Positions 16,159-24,258 of a DNA stretch of 31,885 nucleotides are shown here, piece after piece (the stretch's first letter is position 1; each line of letters opens with the position of its first letter). A program made the position numbers and the translations under genes. The notes beneath the pieces are model-generated. The model ran no database searches and was not told where the DNA came from. It saw only the letters and a program-made list of their open reading frames with translations. This DNA is from CAZEHS01 sp964649745 (lineage in GTDB: Bacteria > Bacillota > Clostridia > Peptostreptococcales > Acidaminobacteraceae): assembly GCA_964649745.1 (NCBI GenBank), contig CAZYQI010000036.1, positions 1 to 31,885 on the forward strand, in the 5' to 3' direction.

Positions 16159-17916
16159 ATGAAAAAGACGAAAATCGTATGTACCATAGGTCCGGCCAGT
16201 GAAAAACCGGAAGTTCTGAAGGAGCTTATCCTCAGCGGCATGAACGTGGCACGGCTTAACTTCAGCCATGGCAGCCATGAAGAGCACCAGGCCCGGATCG
16301 ATACCATCAAGGCGGTTCGACAGGAGCTGGGAGTTCCTGTGGCAATCCTTCTGGATACCAAAGGCCCGGAAATCCGCACTGGAAAATTCGGCCCTGAATA
16401 CGTTGAGTTGAAGGAAGGTCAGCTGTTCACCCTGACAACAGAGGATACCCTTGGAGATGAAAAAGGCTGCAGCGTTTCCTATAAAGAACTTCCCGGCGAT
16501 GTAAAAATCGGCGACAGAATCCTCATCGATGATGGCTTGGTGGAGCTGGAGGTCATGGAAGACCCCACAAAAACAGCTATCGTCTGCCGTGTAAACAACC
16601 CGGGCATTGTCAAGAACAACAAGGGCGTCAACGTTCCCGGTGTCAAGATCAACCTTCCGGCCATCACGGAGAAGGACGTTCAGGACATTCTTTTCGGAAT
16701 CCGAAACGATCTGGATTTCATTGCAGCCTCCTTCATTCGAAAAGCCGACGACGTTCTGGCCATCCGGAAGATTCTCGAAGAAAACAGCGGCGAAAGCATC
16801 CATATCATCTCCAAGATTGAGAATCAGGAGGGCGTGGATAACCTGGACGAAATTATCCGGGTTTCAGACGGACTGATGGTGGCACGGGGGGATCTGGGTG
16901 TCGAAATACCCACAGAAATGGTTCCTCACGCTCAAAAGAATATGATCAGCAAGTGCAATGCCGTTGGAAAGGCAGTTATTACAGCTACTCAGATGCTGGA
17001 TTCCATGATCCGCAACCCCCGTCCGACCCGTGCGGAAACAACAGATGTTGCCAATGCCATTTTTGACGGAACCGATGCCATCATGCTTTCAGGAGAAACC
17101 GCGGCAGGAAAATATCCGGTGGAAGCGGTACGGACAATGGCCGTTATTGCCGAAACCACCGAAAGCTATCTGGACTATGAGAAAACATTAAACCGAAAGT
17201 TTGACCGCAAAAAATGTGATGTAACCTATGCCGTTGGCCATGCGACCTGTGCAACGGCTCTCGACCTGGAAGCGTCGGCCATCATTACGGCGACGGCTAC
17301 GGGATTTACAGCCCGAAAGGTATCGGAATTCCGCCCCAAGTGCCCCATTATTGCGGCGACCACCTCCGAAGCTTGCCGTAGAAAGCTGAGCCTGATCTGG
17401 GGAGTGTATTCCCTGATGATCCGTGAAGGTGAAAGCACAGACGATATCTTTGAGATGGCTTTGGCGGCTTCCCGGAAGGCGGGTTTCGTAAACGAGGGAG
17501 ATCTGATCCTCTTCACAGCCGGCGTGCCGGTGGGCGTGGCAGGTGCCACGAACCTGATGAAGGTTCACCTGGTTGGCGAAATCCTGATCAAGGGACTGGG
17601 AATCGGGAAGAAAGTCCTTTCGGGGAACGTATGTGTTGCAAAATCCGCGGAAGCGGCTCGAACCAAGCTTAAGGACGGCGAAATCCTGGTTACCAATGCC
17701 ACTGACAAGGACATGATGGACTCCATTCAGCGGGCATCGGCACTTATCGTTGAGGAGGGAGGCTATACCTCCCACGCCGCCATCGTAGGTCTTAACCTGG
17801 GTATTCCCGTAGTGGTAGGCGCCAGCAATGCCACCATCAACCTCCGGGACGGACAGCTGATTACCCTGGATTCCAACAAAGGGCTGGTTTATTCCGGCCG
17901 GACCAGAGTTTTGTAA
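16159..17916 (+). CDS. pyk: Pyruvate kinase with C-terminal PEP-utilizer-like domain
   Basis: Pyruvate kinase makes pyruvate and ATP from phosphoenolpyruvate and ADP. The 585 residues hold the full barrel and regulatory domains (KIVCTIGPASE, NFSHGSHEEH, LLDTKGPEIRTGKF, ISKIENQEGVDNLDEI, MVARGDLGVE). An extra domain of about 105 residues at the end contains EEGGYTSHAAIVGLNLGIPVVVG. That extra domain resembles the phosphohistidine domain of PPDK and enzyme I and is normal for Bacillus-type pyruvate kinases. The start at 16159 follows GGGAGAAAACAGG; an ATG five codons earlier overlaps that site. A strong terminator follows. Confidence 0.98.
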   Translation: MKKTKIVCTIGPASEKPEVLKELILSGMNVARLNFSHGSHEEHQARIDTIKAVRQELGVPVAILLDTKGPEIRTGKFGPEYVELKEGQLFTLTTEDTLGDEKGCSVSYKELPGDVKIGDRILIDDGLVELEVMEDPTKTAIVCRVNNPGIVKNNKGVNVPGVKINLPAITEKDVQDILFGIRNDLDFIAASFIRKADDVLAIRKILEENSGESIHIISKIENQEGVDNLDEIIRVSDGLMVARGDLGVEIPTEMVPHAQKNMISKCNAVGKAVITATQMLDSMIRNPRPTRAETTDVANAIFDGTDAIMLSGETAAGKYPVEAVRTMAVIAETTESYLDYEKTLNRKFDRKKCDVTYAVGHATCATALDLEASAIITATATGFTARKVSEFRPKCPIIAATTSEACRRKLSLIWGVYSLMIREGESTDDIFEMALAASRKAGFVNEGDLILFTAGVPVGVAGATNLMKVHLVGEILIKGLGIGKKVLSGNVCVAKSAEAARTKLKDGEILVTNATDKDMMDSIQRASALIVEEGGYTSHAAIVGLNLGIPVVVGASNATINLRDGQLITLDSNKGLVYSGRTRVL

Positions 17917-17942
17917 TTTCAAAACCCAATATAAGCAGTGAG

Positions 17943-17990
17943 GCCATCTCGCAATAGGAATCGATTCTGTTGCGAGATGGCTTCTTTTTT
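17943..17990 (+). terminator. Intrinsic terminator after pyk
   Basis: Arms GCCATCTCGCAA (17943-17954) and TTGCGAGATGGC (17970-17981) pair perfectly over 12 bp. The loop holds the smaller palindrome GAATCGATTC. A T-run follows. Confidence 0.93.
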
Positions 17991-18052
17991 TGCTGCCGAC
18001 CTGAAGAATTCATTCTTCGTGAATTAAATGTGAAATAAATAGCAAAAACTGC

Positions 18053-18104
18053 TTTAACCCCCGGCGAAAATTCATTATAATGAAATTGAGTTTTCAAATA
18101 TGAA
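18053..18104 (+). promoter_or_regulatory. Promoter with overlapping palindromic operator, hyp operon
   Basis: TTTAAC (18053-18058), 17 bases and a perfect TATAAT (18076-18081) form the promoter. The -10 box lies inside a perfect 14-base palindrome, TTCATTATAATGAA (18071-18084). A second TTCA-N4-TGAA element is at 18093-18104, next to the ribosome site. Another pair of inverted elements lies upstream at 18003-18025 (GAAGAAT/ATTCTTC and AATTCA/TGAATT). Binding of the downstream XRE regulator here, and so autoregulation, is inference. Confidence 0.6.
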
Positions 18105-18117
18105 TTTGAGGTGCTTT

Positions 18118-18681
18118 ATGCAGGACGATATCGGCAAGCGCGTAAAAGAGCTGAGAACCGGCAGCCGGATGACCTTGAAGGATCTGAGCGAGAAAACGGG
18201 GCTTTCCACCGGATTCCTCTCACAGCTGGAGCGGGGAATGACCAGTATCGCAACAGACTCCCTTTCAGCCATTGCAAAGGTTTTTGCAGTGGAGGTGGGC
18301 TCCTTCTTTTCCAGTCATAAGGATGTTGACCAACCCACCATGCGCAGCTATGAGAAGGAGATTTTCAAGGTTGAAAATCGATTTATTCATTATCACCTGA
18401 CCCATGATCTGGAGAATAAGTCCCTGCTTCCAAGACTGGTAGAGCTGCTGCCAATCAACAGCGATGAGCCTATCCGGCAATATCCCCATTGCGGAGAAGA
18501 GTTTATCTATGTATTGGAGGGGACGCTCACCCTGTTCATCCATGAGGAACGCAGGGAACTGTTTCCTGGGGATACGGCCCATTACGATTCAACAGTTCCG
18601 CACAATTGGGCCAATTATACCAATAAGATGGTGAGGATACTGGTGGTATCCACTCCAAACCCGTTTAAGGGCGAAAAATGA
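18118..18681 (+). CDS. XRE-family regulator with C-terminal cupin domain
   Basis: Protein of 187 residues. Residues about 5-62 form an HTH_XRE domain (LKDLSEKTGLSTGFLSQLERGMTSI). The rest ends in a cupin_2 domain with its metal- or ligand-binding pattern (YPHCGEEFIYVLEG, then PGDTAHYDSTVPHNWAN). Such regulators usually sense a small metabolite through the cupin. Its position 15 bases before hypE, in the same direction, makes hydroxyproline, pyrroline-5-carboxylate or proline likely ligands, which is inference. The start at 18118 is taken because TTGAGG lies at good spacing; an ATG at 18100 would start before that site. It is a paralogue of the regulator at 23153-23701. Confidence 0.9.
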   Translation: MQDDIGKRVKELRTGSRMTLKDLSEKTGLSTGFLSQLERGMTSIATDSLSAIAKVFAVEVGSFFSSHKDVDQPTMRSYEKEIFKVENRFIHYHLTHDLENKSLLPRLVELLPINSDEPIRQYPHCGEEFIYVLEGTLTLFIHEERRELFPGDTAHYDSTVPHNWANYTNKMVRILVVSTPNPFKGEK

Positions 18682-18696
18682 TCAAGGAGGCCCCCC

Positions 18697-19593
18697 ATGC
18701 AGGCGCTGATAACCGGCATTCAGAAATTTTGTGTACACGACGGGCCAGGTATACGGACAACGGTTTTTTTTAAGGGCTGCCCGATGTCCTGTACCTGGTG
18801 TCACAATCCGGAAACACAGAATTTCAACAAAGAAATGATGATAAACAGTGAAAAGTGTACCCGGTGCGGCCGCTGTGCGGACCGATGTCCGTCCAATTCG
18901 GCAAGCATGACAGCAGGAATCCTGACAGCCGGCCCGGGAAGCTGCAGCCACTGCGAAACCTGCCTGGATTTCTGTACGGCGGGAGCCCGGGAAATAGCCG
19001 GGGAAGAATGGGACTGTGAGCGTCTTCTTCAGGAAATAGAAAAGGACAGGGCCTTTTATGAAACCTCTGGAGGCGGAGTTACGCTTTCCGGCGGAGAGGT
19101 TCTTTCCCAGCCGGATGCAGCGGTATATCTGGCGGAACGGTGCCACAGGAAGGGGATTCATGTAACCGTTGACACCTGCGGTTTTGCACCTTATGAGGTT
19201 TTCGAACGGATTGCACCGTTTACGGATCTGTTCCTGTTCGATATCAAGATCATGAATCCCCGCCTCCATATGGATGAAACCGGGGTGGATAACCGGATGA
19301 TCCTTATGAACCTGAAAAGGCTCTCTCAATCCGCTGCCGTTCATCTGAGGCTGCCCTTGGTGGCGGGGGTGAATGCGGACGACAGCCATGTGGATGCCGT
19401 GCTGGAGTTCATTAAACCACTCCGAATCCAGCAAGTCAGCCTTTTGCCGTACCACGACACCGGCAGTTTCAAGTATCAGCGGTTGGGAAGAACCGGTTCG
19501 GGCGTTCGTTTCAGAGCACCTCAGGAATCATGGCTGGAGAGTGCGAAGGACCGCTTTGAACGGGCAGGATATATGACTAAAATTGGAGGTTAG
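18697..19593 (+). CDS. hypE: Glycyl radical enzyme activating protein HypE
   Basis: Radical SAM activase of 298 residues. The opening HDGPGIRTTVFFKGCP leads into the radical SAM cluster motif Cys28-x3-Cys32-x2-Cys35. A two-cluster ferredoxin insert follows, with CX2CX2CX3C at residues 54-64 and again at 83-93, as in activases of the GRE family other than pyruvate formate-lyase. The SAM-binding GGGVTLSGGEVL is intact. It should use SAM and an electron to make the glycyl radical on HypD, whose gene starts 3 bases after its stop. The assignment as HypE rests on the HypD partner. AAGGAGGCCCCCC precedes the start. Confidence 0.93.
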   Translation: MQALITGIQKFCVHDGPGIRTTVFFKGCPMSCTWCHNPETQNFNKEMMINSEKCTRCGRCADRCPSNSASMTAGILTAGPGSCSHCETCLDFCTAGAREIAGEEWDCERLLQEIEKDRAFYETSGGGVTLSGGEVLSQPDAAVYLAERCHRKGIHVTVDTCGFAPYEVFERIAPFTDLFLFDIKIMNPRLHMDETGVDNRMILMNLKRLSQSAAVHLRLPLVAGVNADDSHVDAVLEFIKPLRIQQVSLLPYHDTGSFKYQRLGRTGSGVRFRAPQESWLESAKDRFERAGYMTKIGG

Positions 19594-19596
19594 GCC

Positions 19597-21972
19597 ATGG
19601 AACAGAGAGGATTTACAGAACGGACCCGCATGTTAAGGGAACAGAGTGTTCAGGCGGTTCCAAAGCTTTGTATGGAAAGAGCACGACTGGTCACCGAAGC
19701 CTATGAAAAATTTGCAGGAACCTCAGAAATCCCCATTCTCAGAGCCCGGGTATTCAAGTACCTGATGGAGAACCGAACTCTCTGCATCAATGACGGAGAG
19801 CTGATTGTAGGCGAAAAGGGCGTTGGTCCTCAATATGCGCCCAGTTTTCCGGAGCTGTGTTGCCATACGACAGACGACCTCTCGGTGATGGATCAAAGGA
19901 AATACATATTCTTCAAGGTAGACGATGAAGCGCGGAAGGTTCAGGATATGATTGTAACCCCTTACTGGGAAAGCCGCTCTCTTCGCAAGCTGTTGGTGGA
20001 CCACATGACCCCGGAATGGAAGGCGTGCTATGAAAGCGGCATCTTTACGGAATTCATGGAGCAGCGGGGACCGGGGCACACGGTAGCGGATGGGAAAATG
20101 TATCGGAAGGGGTTTCTTGACTTTAAAAAGGATATCCAGGAATCCATCGGCAAACTGGACTTTTTAAAGGATGCATCGGCTTATGAAAAAAAGATACAAC
20201 TGGAAGCCATGGATATCGTCTGTGACGGCATCATCGTTCTGGCAGAGCGCTATGCAGCTTATGCACGGGAATTGGCAACGGTTGAAAAGGATCCGGTCCG
20301 CAAGGGGGAGCTCCTGGAGATCGCAGAGATATGTGAAGTGGTTCCGGCCCACAGGCCCCAGACCTTCCGTCAGGCCCTGCAGATGTACTGGTTTGTCCAC
20401 CTGGGAGTCACCATTGAGCTGAACCCCTGGGACGCTCTCAGTCCCGGTCGCCTGGACCAGCACCTGAATCCCTTCTACCAAGCGGAGACGGAGGCCGGAA
20501 CCCTGACCAGGGACCAGGCAAGAGAACTGCTGGAGTGCTTCTGGATCAAATTCAATAATCAGCCGGCACCGCCCAAGGTGGGCATCACGCTTAAGGAGAG
20601 CAGTACCTATACTGATTTTGCGAACCTAAATACCGGCGGTGTGAAGCCTGACGGCTCCGACGGCGTCAACGAAGTATCCTATCTGATCCTTGAAACCATG
20701 GATGAAATGAAGCTGCTGCAGCCCAGTTCCAATGTTCAGATCAGCCGAAAGACTCCCCATGAATTTTTGAAAAAAGCCTGTGAGGTATCACGGAAGGGAT
20801 GGGGGCAGCCAGCCTTCTATAATACCGACGCCATCATTCAGGAGATGCTCCGTGCCGGCAAGGAGCTGGAGGACGCCCGGGAAGGCGGTGCCAGCGGCTG
20901 TGTTGAAACCGGCGCCTTCGGCAAGGAAGCCTTCATTCTCACCGGCTACCTCAATATCCCCAAGATTTTTCAGATCACCCTGCACAACGGCATTGATGAG
21001 ATGACGGGCCAGCAGCTGGGACTCAAAACCGGAGATCCCAGAACGTTCACCTCCTATGAGGAGCTTTATGAGGCATTCAGTAAGCAGCTCAATCACTTCG
21101 TGGACATCAAGGTCCGGGGAAACAATGTGATTGAGAGCCTGTATGCCAAGAACATGCCGGTTCCCTTCCTGTCGGTAGTCACCAGCGACTGCATCTCCAG
21201 GGGTAAGGACTACAACGCCGGGGGCGCCCGATACAACACCAACTATATTCAGGGAGTGGGCATAGGAACCATAACAGACTCTCTGGCTGCAATACGGTAT
21301 AATGTCTATGACAAGAAACGCTTCACCATGGACGAGCTGCTTACCGCCATGGACAAGGATTTTGAAGGCTTCGAGGAACTGCACCATCTGGTGAGCAATC
21401 GAACGCCCAAATACGGCAATGATGATGATTATGCCGATGCCATCATGACCCAGGTGTTCAACACCTATCATGATGAGGTTACCGGGCGTCCCAATATGAA
21501 GGGCGGGGTATACCGTATCGACATGCTTCCTACCACCTGCCATGTGTATTTCGGCTCCGTAATGGGGGCAGGCCCCAATGGACGGCTTGCAAAAAAACCA
21601 CTGTCCGAAGGGATTTCACCGGAAAAGAGTGCGGACCGCAAAGGCCCCACGGCTGTTATCCGATCCTGCGCCAAGATGGACCACCTGAAAACCGGCGGAA
21701 CCCTCCTTAATCAGAAATTCACCCCGGGAGTGGTTGCGGGAGAGCAGGGAATTGAGAACATGGCAGCGCTGATACGGGCGTATTTCAACATGGACGGACA
21801 CCATATCCAGTTCAACGTGGTGGATAAAAAAACACTGCTGGATGCCCAGGAACGGCCGGATGATCATCGCGACCTCATCGTTCGGGTTGCCGGCTACAGC
21901 GATCACTTCCATAATCTCAGCAAGGACCTGCAGGATGAAATCATCGGTCGAACGGAGCAGACATTCAATTAA
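19597..21972 (+). CDS. hypD: trans-4-Hydroxy-L-proline dehydratase HypD (glycyl radical enzyme)
   Basis: Glycyl radical enzyme of 791 residues. HypD removes water from trans-4-hydroxy-L-proline by radical chemistry to give pyrroline-5-carboxylate. The thiyl cysteine lies in GASGCVETG (Cys435), with Glu437 two residues on. The radical glycine is in RVAGYSDHF (Gly766). His161 (GPGHTVADG), Asp279 (NPWDALSP) and Tyr451 (LTGY) fall one position after His160, Asp278 and Tyr450, which I recall as active-site residues of the Clostridioides difficile enzyme. The match of both spacing and residue type, plus proC directly downstream, sets it apart from choline lyase, glycerol dehydratase and pyruvate formate-lyase. 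GGAGG lies within the end of hypE. The enzyme is oxygen-sensitive, implying anaerobic life. Confidence 0.93.
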   Translation: MEQRGFTERTRMLREQSVQAVPKLCMERARLVTEAYEKFAGTSEIPILRARVFKYLMENRTLCINDGELIVGEKGVGPQYAPSFPELCCHTTDDLSVMDQRKYIFFKVDDEARKVQDMIVTPYWESRSLRKLLVDHMTPEWKACYESGIFTEFMEQRGPGHTVADGKMYRKGFLDFKKDIQESIGKLDFLKDASAYEKKIQLEAMDIVCDGIIVLAERYAAYARELATVEKDPVRKGELLEIAEICEVVPAHRPQTFRQALQMYWFVHLGVTIELNPWDALSPGRLDQHLNPFYQAETEAGTLTRDQARELLECFWIKFNNQPAPPKVGITLKESSTYTDFANLNTGGVKPDGSDGVNEVSYLILETMDEMKLLQPSSNVQISRKTPHEFLKKACEVSRKGWGQPAFYNTDAIIQEMLRAGKELEDAREGGASGCVETGAFGKEAFILTGYLNIPKIFQITLHNGIDEMTGQQLGLKTGDPRTFTSYEELYEAFSKQLNHFVDIKVRGNNVIESLYAKNMPVPFLSVVTSDCISRGKDYNAGGARYNTNYIQGVGIGTITDSLAAIRYNVYDKKRFTMDELLTAMDKDFEGFEELHHLVSNRTPKYGNDDDYADAIMTQVFNTYHDEVTGRPNMKGGVYRIDMLPTTCHVYFGSVMGAGPNGRLAKKPLSEGISPEKSADRKGPTAVIRSCAKMDHLKTGGTLLNQKFTPGVVAGEQGIENMAALIRAYFNMDGHHIQFNVVDKKTLLDAQERPDDHRDLIVRVAGYSDHFHNLSKDLQDEIIGRTEQTFN

Positions 21973-21981
21973 GGAGGAATC

Positions 21982-22794
21982 ATGAACAAGACAATCGGAT
22001 TCATCGGATCGGGCAACATGGGTCAGGCAATGATTGGCGGCATCATCCATGCAGGGCTGGTAAAGCCGGAGGGAATTGTTGTTTTCGACCCGGACACCGC
22101 CAAGCTGCAGGAATTGAAAAAAGATATGGGGATCAGCACCGCTGCTAAAGCCACCCAGCTGGCTGCGGAGTGCGATGTGGTCGTGCTTGCCGTTAAGCCT
22201 GACATCTATCCGGTTGTACTGAAGGATATCGCGTCATCCCTGAAAAAAGATGCCATCGTGGTGACCATTGCGCCGGGCAGAAGCCTTGCAGAGGTTGAAG
22301 GGATTCTCGGCGACGGGGCCAAGGTGGTGCGGACCATGCCCAATACACCGGCGCTGGTGGGCGAAGGGATGACGGCTTTCTGCGTAAACGGGAATGTCAC
22401 GGCGGAGGAACTGGCCGATGTGAAGCTTCTGTTGGAGAGCTTCGGCAAATCCGAAGCAGTTCAGGAAAAACTCATGGATGCCGTGGTAGGCATCAGCGGC
22501 TCGTCTCCGGCATATGTATTCATGTTCATTGAAGCCATGGCGGATGCCGGTGTAAAAGCGGGTCTTCCCAGAGACAAGGCATATCGTTTTGCTGCCCAGA
22601 GCGTTCTGGGAGCGGCCAAGATGGTTCTTGAAACCGGTAAGCATCCCGGTGCTCTGAAGGATATGGTCTGCTCCCCGGGAGGCACCACCATTGCGGCGGT
22701 GGCTGTTCTTGAAGAAGAAGGTTTTCGTTCCGCCATTATTAAAGGGGTGGACGCATGTATCCGGAAATCCGGTGAGATGGGAAAAAACAAATAA
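21982..22794 (+). CDS. proC: Pyrroline-5-carboxylate reductase ProC
   Basis: ProC reduces pyrroline-5-carboxylate to L-proline with NAD(P)H. The 270 residues start with the Rossmann motif GFIGSGNMGQAMIGG and contain VVLAVKPDIYPVVL, RTMPNTPALVGEGM and the family signature CSPGGTTIAAVAVLEEEGFR near the end. It follows hypD by 9 bases with its own AAGGAGGAATC site. Here it completes the two-step conversion of hydroxyproline to proline rather than glutamate-based biosynthesis, since proA and proB are absent. The product may feed D-proline reductase, whose genes are not in this window. Confidence 0.97.
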   Translation: MNKTIGFIGSGNMGQAMIGGIIHAGLVKPEGIVVFDPDTAKLQELKKDMGISTAAKATQLAAECDVVVLAVKPDIYPVVLKDIASSLKKDAIVVTIAPGRSLAEVEGILGDGAKVVRTMPNTPALVGEGMTAFCVNGNVTAEELADVKLLLESFGKSEAVQEKLMDAVVGISGSSPAYVFMFIEAMADAGVKAGLPRDKAYRFAAQSVLGAAKMVLETGKHPGALKDMVCSPGGTTIAAVAVLEEEGFRSAIIKGVDACIRKSGEMGKNK

Positions 22795-22807
22795 TCAGGA
22801 GGTTCCT

Positions 22808-23089
22808 ATGTTCAGCACCAACACATATTTTGACGGCAAGGTGGTATCCATCGCCTTTGAAAGCGAAAGCGGCTCAGCCACTTCCGGCGTAATGGCCGTA
22901 GGGGAGTACGAATTTGGAACATCCAAGCATGAAACCATGAAGGTGACCAGCGGAAAATTGATCGTCAAGCTTCCGGGGTCCGATTCCTTTGAAGAGTACG
23001 GAACAGGGTCGGTGTTTGAAGTGCCGGCCGCATCGAAATTTCAGGTGAAGGTTCCGGTTGAAACCGCCTATCTTTGCTGGTACAAATAA
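22808..23089 (+). CDS. ppnP: PpnP-type pyrimidine/purine nucleoside phosphorylase (DUF1255)
   Basis: Small single-cupin protein of 93 residues. It shows the PpnP/YaiE pattern: FDGKVVSIAFE, SATSGVMAVGEYEFGTSKHETMKV, then GSVFEVPAASKFQVKV and a C-terminal YLCWYK. E. coli PpnP splits many nucleosides with phosphate to a base and ribose-1-phosphate. The gene begins 13 bases after proC with AGGAGGTTCCT and ends just before a terminator, so it belongs to the hyp operon. A link between nucleoside cleavage and hydroxyproline use is not known to me; the cupin may have another substrate here. An open frame extending back into proC has no ribosome site. Confidence 0.85.
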   Translation: MFSTNTYFDGKVVSIAFESESGSATSGVMAVGEYEFGTSKHETMKVTSGKLIVKLPGSDSFEEYGTGSVFEVPAASKFQVKVPVETAYLCWYK

Positions 23090-23099
23090 GGACATGAGA

Positions 23100-23150
23100 A
23101 AGGGACCCTCTCAGACTGAAATTCCAGTCGGGAGGGTCCCTTATTTTATA
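23100..23150 (+). terminator. Terminator of the hyp operon
   Basis: Arms AAGGGACCCTC (23100-23110) and GAGGGTCCCTT (23132-23142) pair, with an inner GACTG/CAGTC stem, followed by ATTTTATA. The hairpin also lies just past the stop codon of the convergent regulator and may stop both transcripts, though the minus-strand tail has few T. Confidence 0.85.
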
Positions 23151-23152
23151 GG

Positions 23153-23701
23153 CTATTTAAACAGGGCGGGGGTGTTCACAGCCAGCAGGCGCACTTCCTT
23201 ATCGCCGGGGTTGGACCAGGAATGCTGGATGGTGGAGGGATAGTGCATGGATTCACCGCTCTTCACTGTGTACAGGGTTTCGTCCAACTCAATAATCACA
23301 GGTCCTTCCAGCACATAGACAAATTCTTCCCCGGGATGGGAGTACTTTTGTCCAACGGAGGATTTTGGCGGCATGGCCACCAGCAAAGGTTCCATAGAGG
23401 GCTCGGCAAAATTTCCGGCAAGACGTACATATTCCAGCTGTGAGCCTTCAAACCGCCACTTCTCTTGACTTTCAAGCGTAATATGATAATTGTAATTTTC
23501 ATGGGATTCAAAAAATGTGGTGATGGGCACTTCAAGGGCGTCAGCTATTTTTTTAAGTGACGTGATAGCCAGGGAAGATGTGCCGTTTTCAACCTGAGAA
23601 AGGAAGCTTACGGACAGTCCGCAGGCTTCACTCATATCTTTGAGCGTCAGTCTTCGGGCTTTTCTCAATTCATTTATTTTGGAAGCAATTTCGTTAATCA
23701 T
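23153..23701 (-). CDS. Second XRE-cupin regulator, convergent with the hyp operon
   Basis: Protein of 182 residues with the same build as the regulator at 18118: HTH_XRE at about residues 5-60 (LTLKDMSEACGLSVSFLSQVENGTSSL) and a cupin_2 domain (YSHPGEEFVYVLEG, KSGESMHYPSTIQHSWSN, LLAVNTPALF). The shared phrases FLSQ-E-G, GEEF-YVLEG and the closing NTP/STPNPF pattern mark the two as paralogues. GGGGGAA precedes the start. Its stop lies 63 bases from the ppnP stop. Targets are unknown; the hyp operon and the thioesterase-reductase genes on its other side are the nearest candidates. Confidence 0.9.
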   Translation of the reverse strand: MINEIASKINELRKARRLTLKDMSEACGLSVSFLSQVENGTSSLAITSLKKIADALEVPITTFFESHENYNYHITLESQEKWRFEGSQLEYVRLAGNFAEPSMEPLLVAMPPKSSVGQKYSHPGEEFVYVLEGPVIIELDETLYTVKSGESMHYPSTIQHSWSNPGDKEVRLLAVNTPALFK

Positions 23702-23733
23702 GGCGTTCCCCCGATAGTTGAAGATTTCATTTA

Positions 23734-23742
23734 ATTATAGCA
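23734..23742 (-). promoter_or_regulatory. Extended -10 promoter of the second XRE-cupin gene
   Basis: The minus strand reads TGCTATAAT, an extended -10 box about 30 bases before the start codon. No clear -35 box is seen, as is usual for extended -10 promoters. Confidence 0.5.
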
Positions 23743-23782
23743 TAAACCAGGCAGCCTTATGATGCGAATCGCCAAGGGATAG

Positions 23783-23791
23783 TGGTATAAT
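23783..23791 (+). promoter_or_regulatory. Extended -10 promoter of the thioesterase-reductase pair
   Basis: TGGTATAAT is an extended -10 box 30 bases before the thioesterase start. It stands back to back with the promoter of the second XRE-cupin gene, about 40 bases away, so one regulator could act on both. Confidence 0.5.
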
Positions 23792-23820
23792 AACCATGGA
23801 AAAGAACGATGGAGGTAAGG

Positions 23821-24258
23821 ATGGTTATTCATGATGCACTGTTGAGACCAAGATATGCGGAAACAGATCAGATGGGTGTTGTGTACCACGCCAACTACCT
23901 CATGTATTTTGAAGTGGGTCGCAGCGAGTTTTTCCGGGCGCTGGGATATTCCTATCGTGAGCTGGAGAAGCAGGGCGTTATTTTTGCTGTGGTGAAGGCC
24001 GAAACCGAGTATCTTCAGCCGGCCTTTTATGATGATGAGCTGCGTATAAGAACCTGGCTCAAGTACATCAAGGGTGTACGCTTTGAAATGAATTACGAGG
24101 TCCTTCGGGAAAACGATAATGCGGATGAGGTGCTGGCCCGGGGGAAAACCATCCACGCCTGTGTGGGAAAAGACTTGAAACCTCTGCGGCTCAGAAGCGC
24201 AAACCCTGAAATGTGGGAGTTGCTGAATAAATGTATGGAGGGAGAAATCCATGAGTAA
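23821..24258 (+). CDS. Acyl-CoA thioesterase, YbgC/FadM hotdog family
   Basis: Protein of 145 residues with a single hotdog fold of the 4-hydroxybenzoyl-CoA thioesterase type. The catalytic region is AETDQMGVVYHANYLMYFEVGRSE, with Asp16 and His23 in the usual places. Family members hydrolyse short- or medium-chain acyl-CoA in the cytoplasm, but chain preference cannot be read from sequence. The start at 23821 has GGAGG five bases before it; an earlier ATG at 23809 would include that site. It overlaps the next gene by 8 bases, so the two products are probably made together. Confidence 0.9.
   Translation: MVIHDALLRPRYAETDQMGVVYHANYLMYFEVGRSEFFRALGYSYRELEKQGVIFAVVKAETEYLQPAFYDDELRIRTWLKYIKGVRFEMNYEVLRENDNADEVLARGKTIHACVGKDLKPLRLRSANPEMWELLNKCMEGEIHE

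Noticed and set aside
19597..21972. Choline trimethylamine-lyase, glycerol dehydratase or pyruvate formate-lyase as identity of the glycyl radical enzyme
   Set aside because: No microcompartment genes are present, the active-site set matches HypD in residue and spacing, and proC follows directly.
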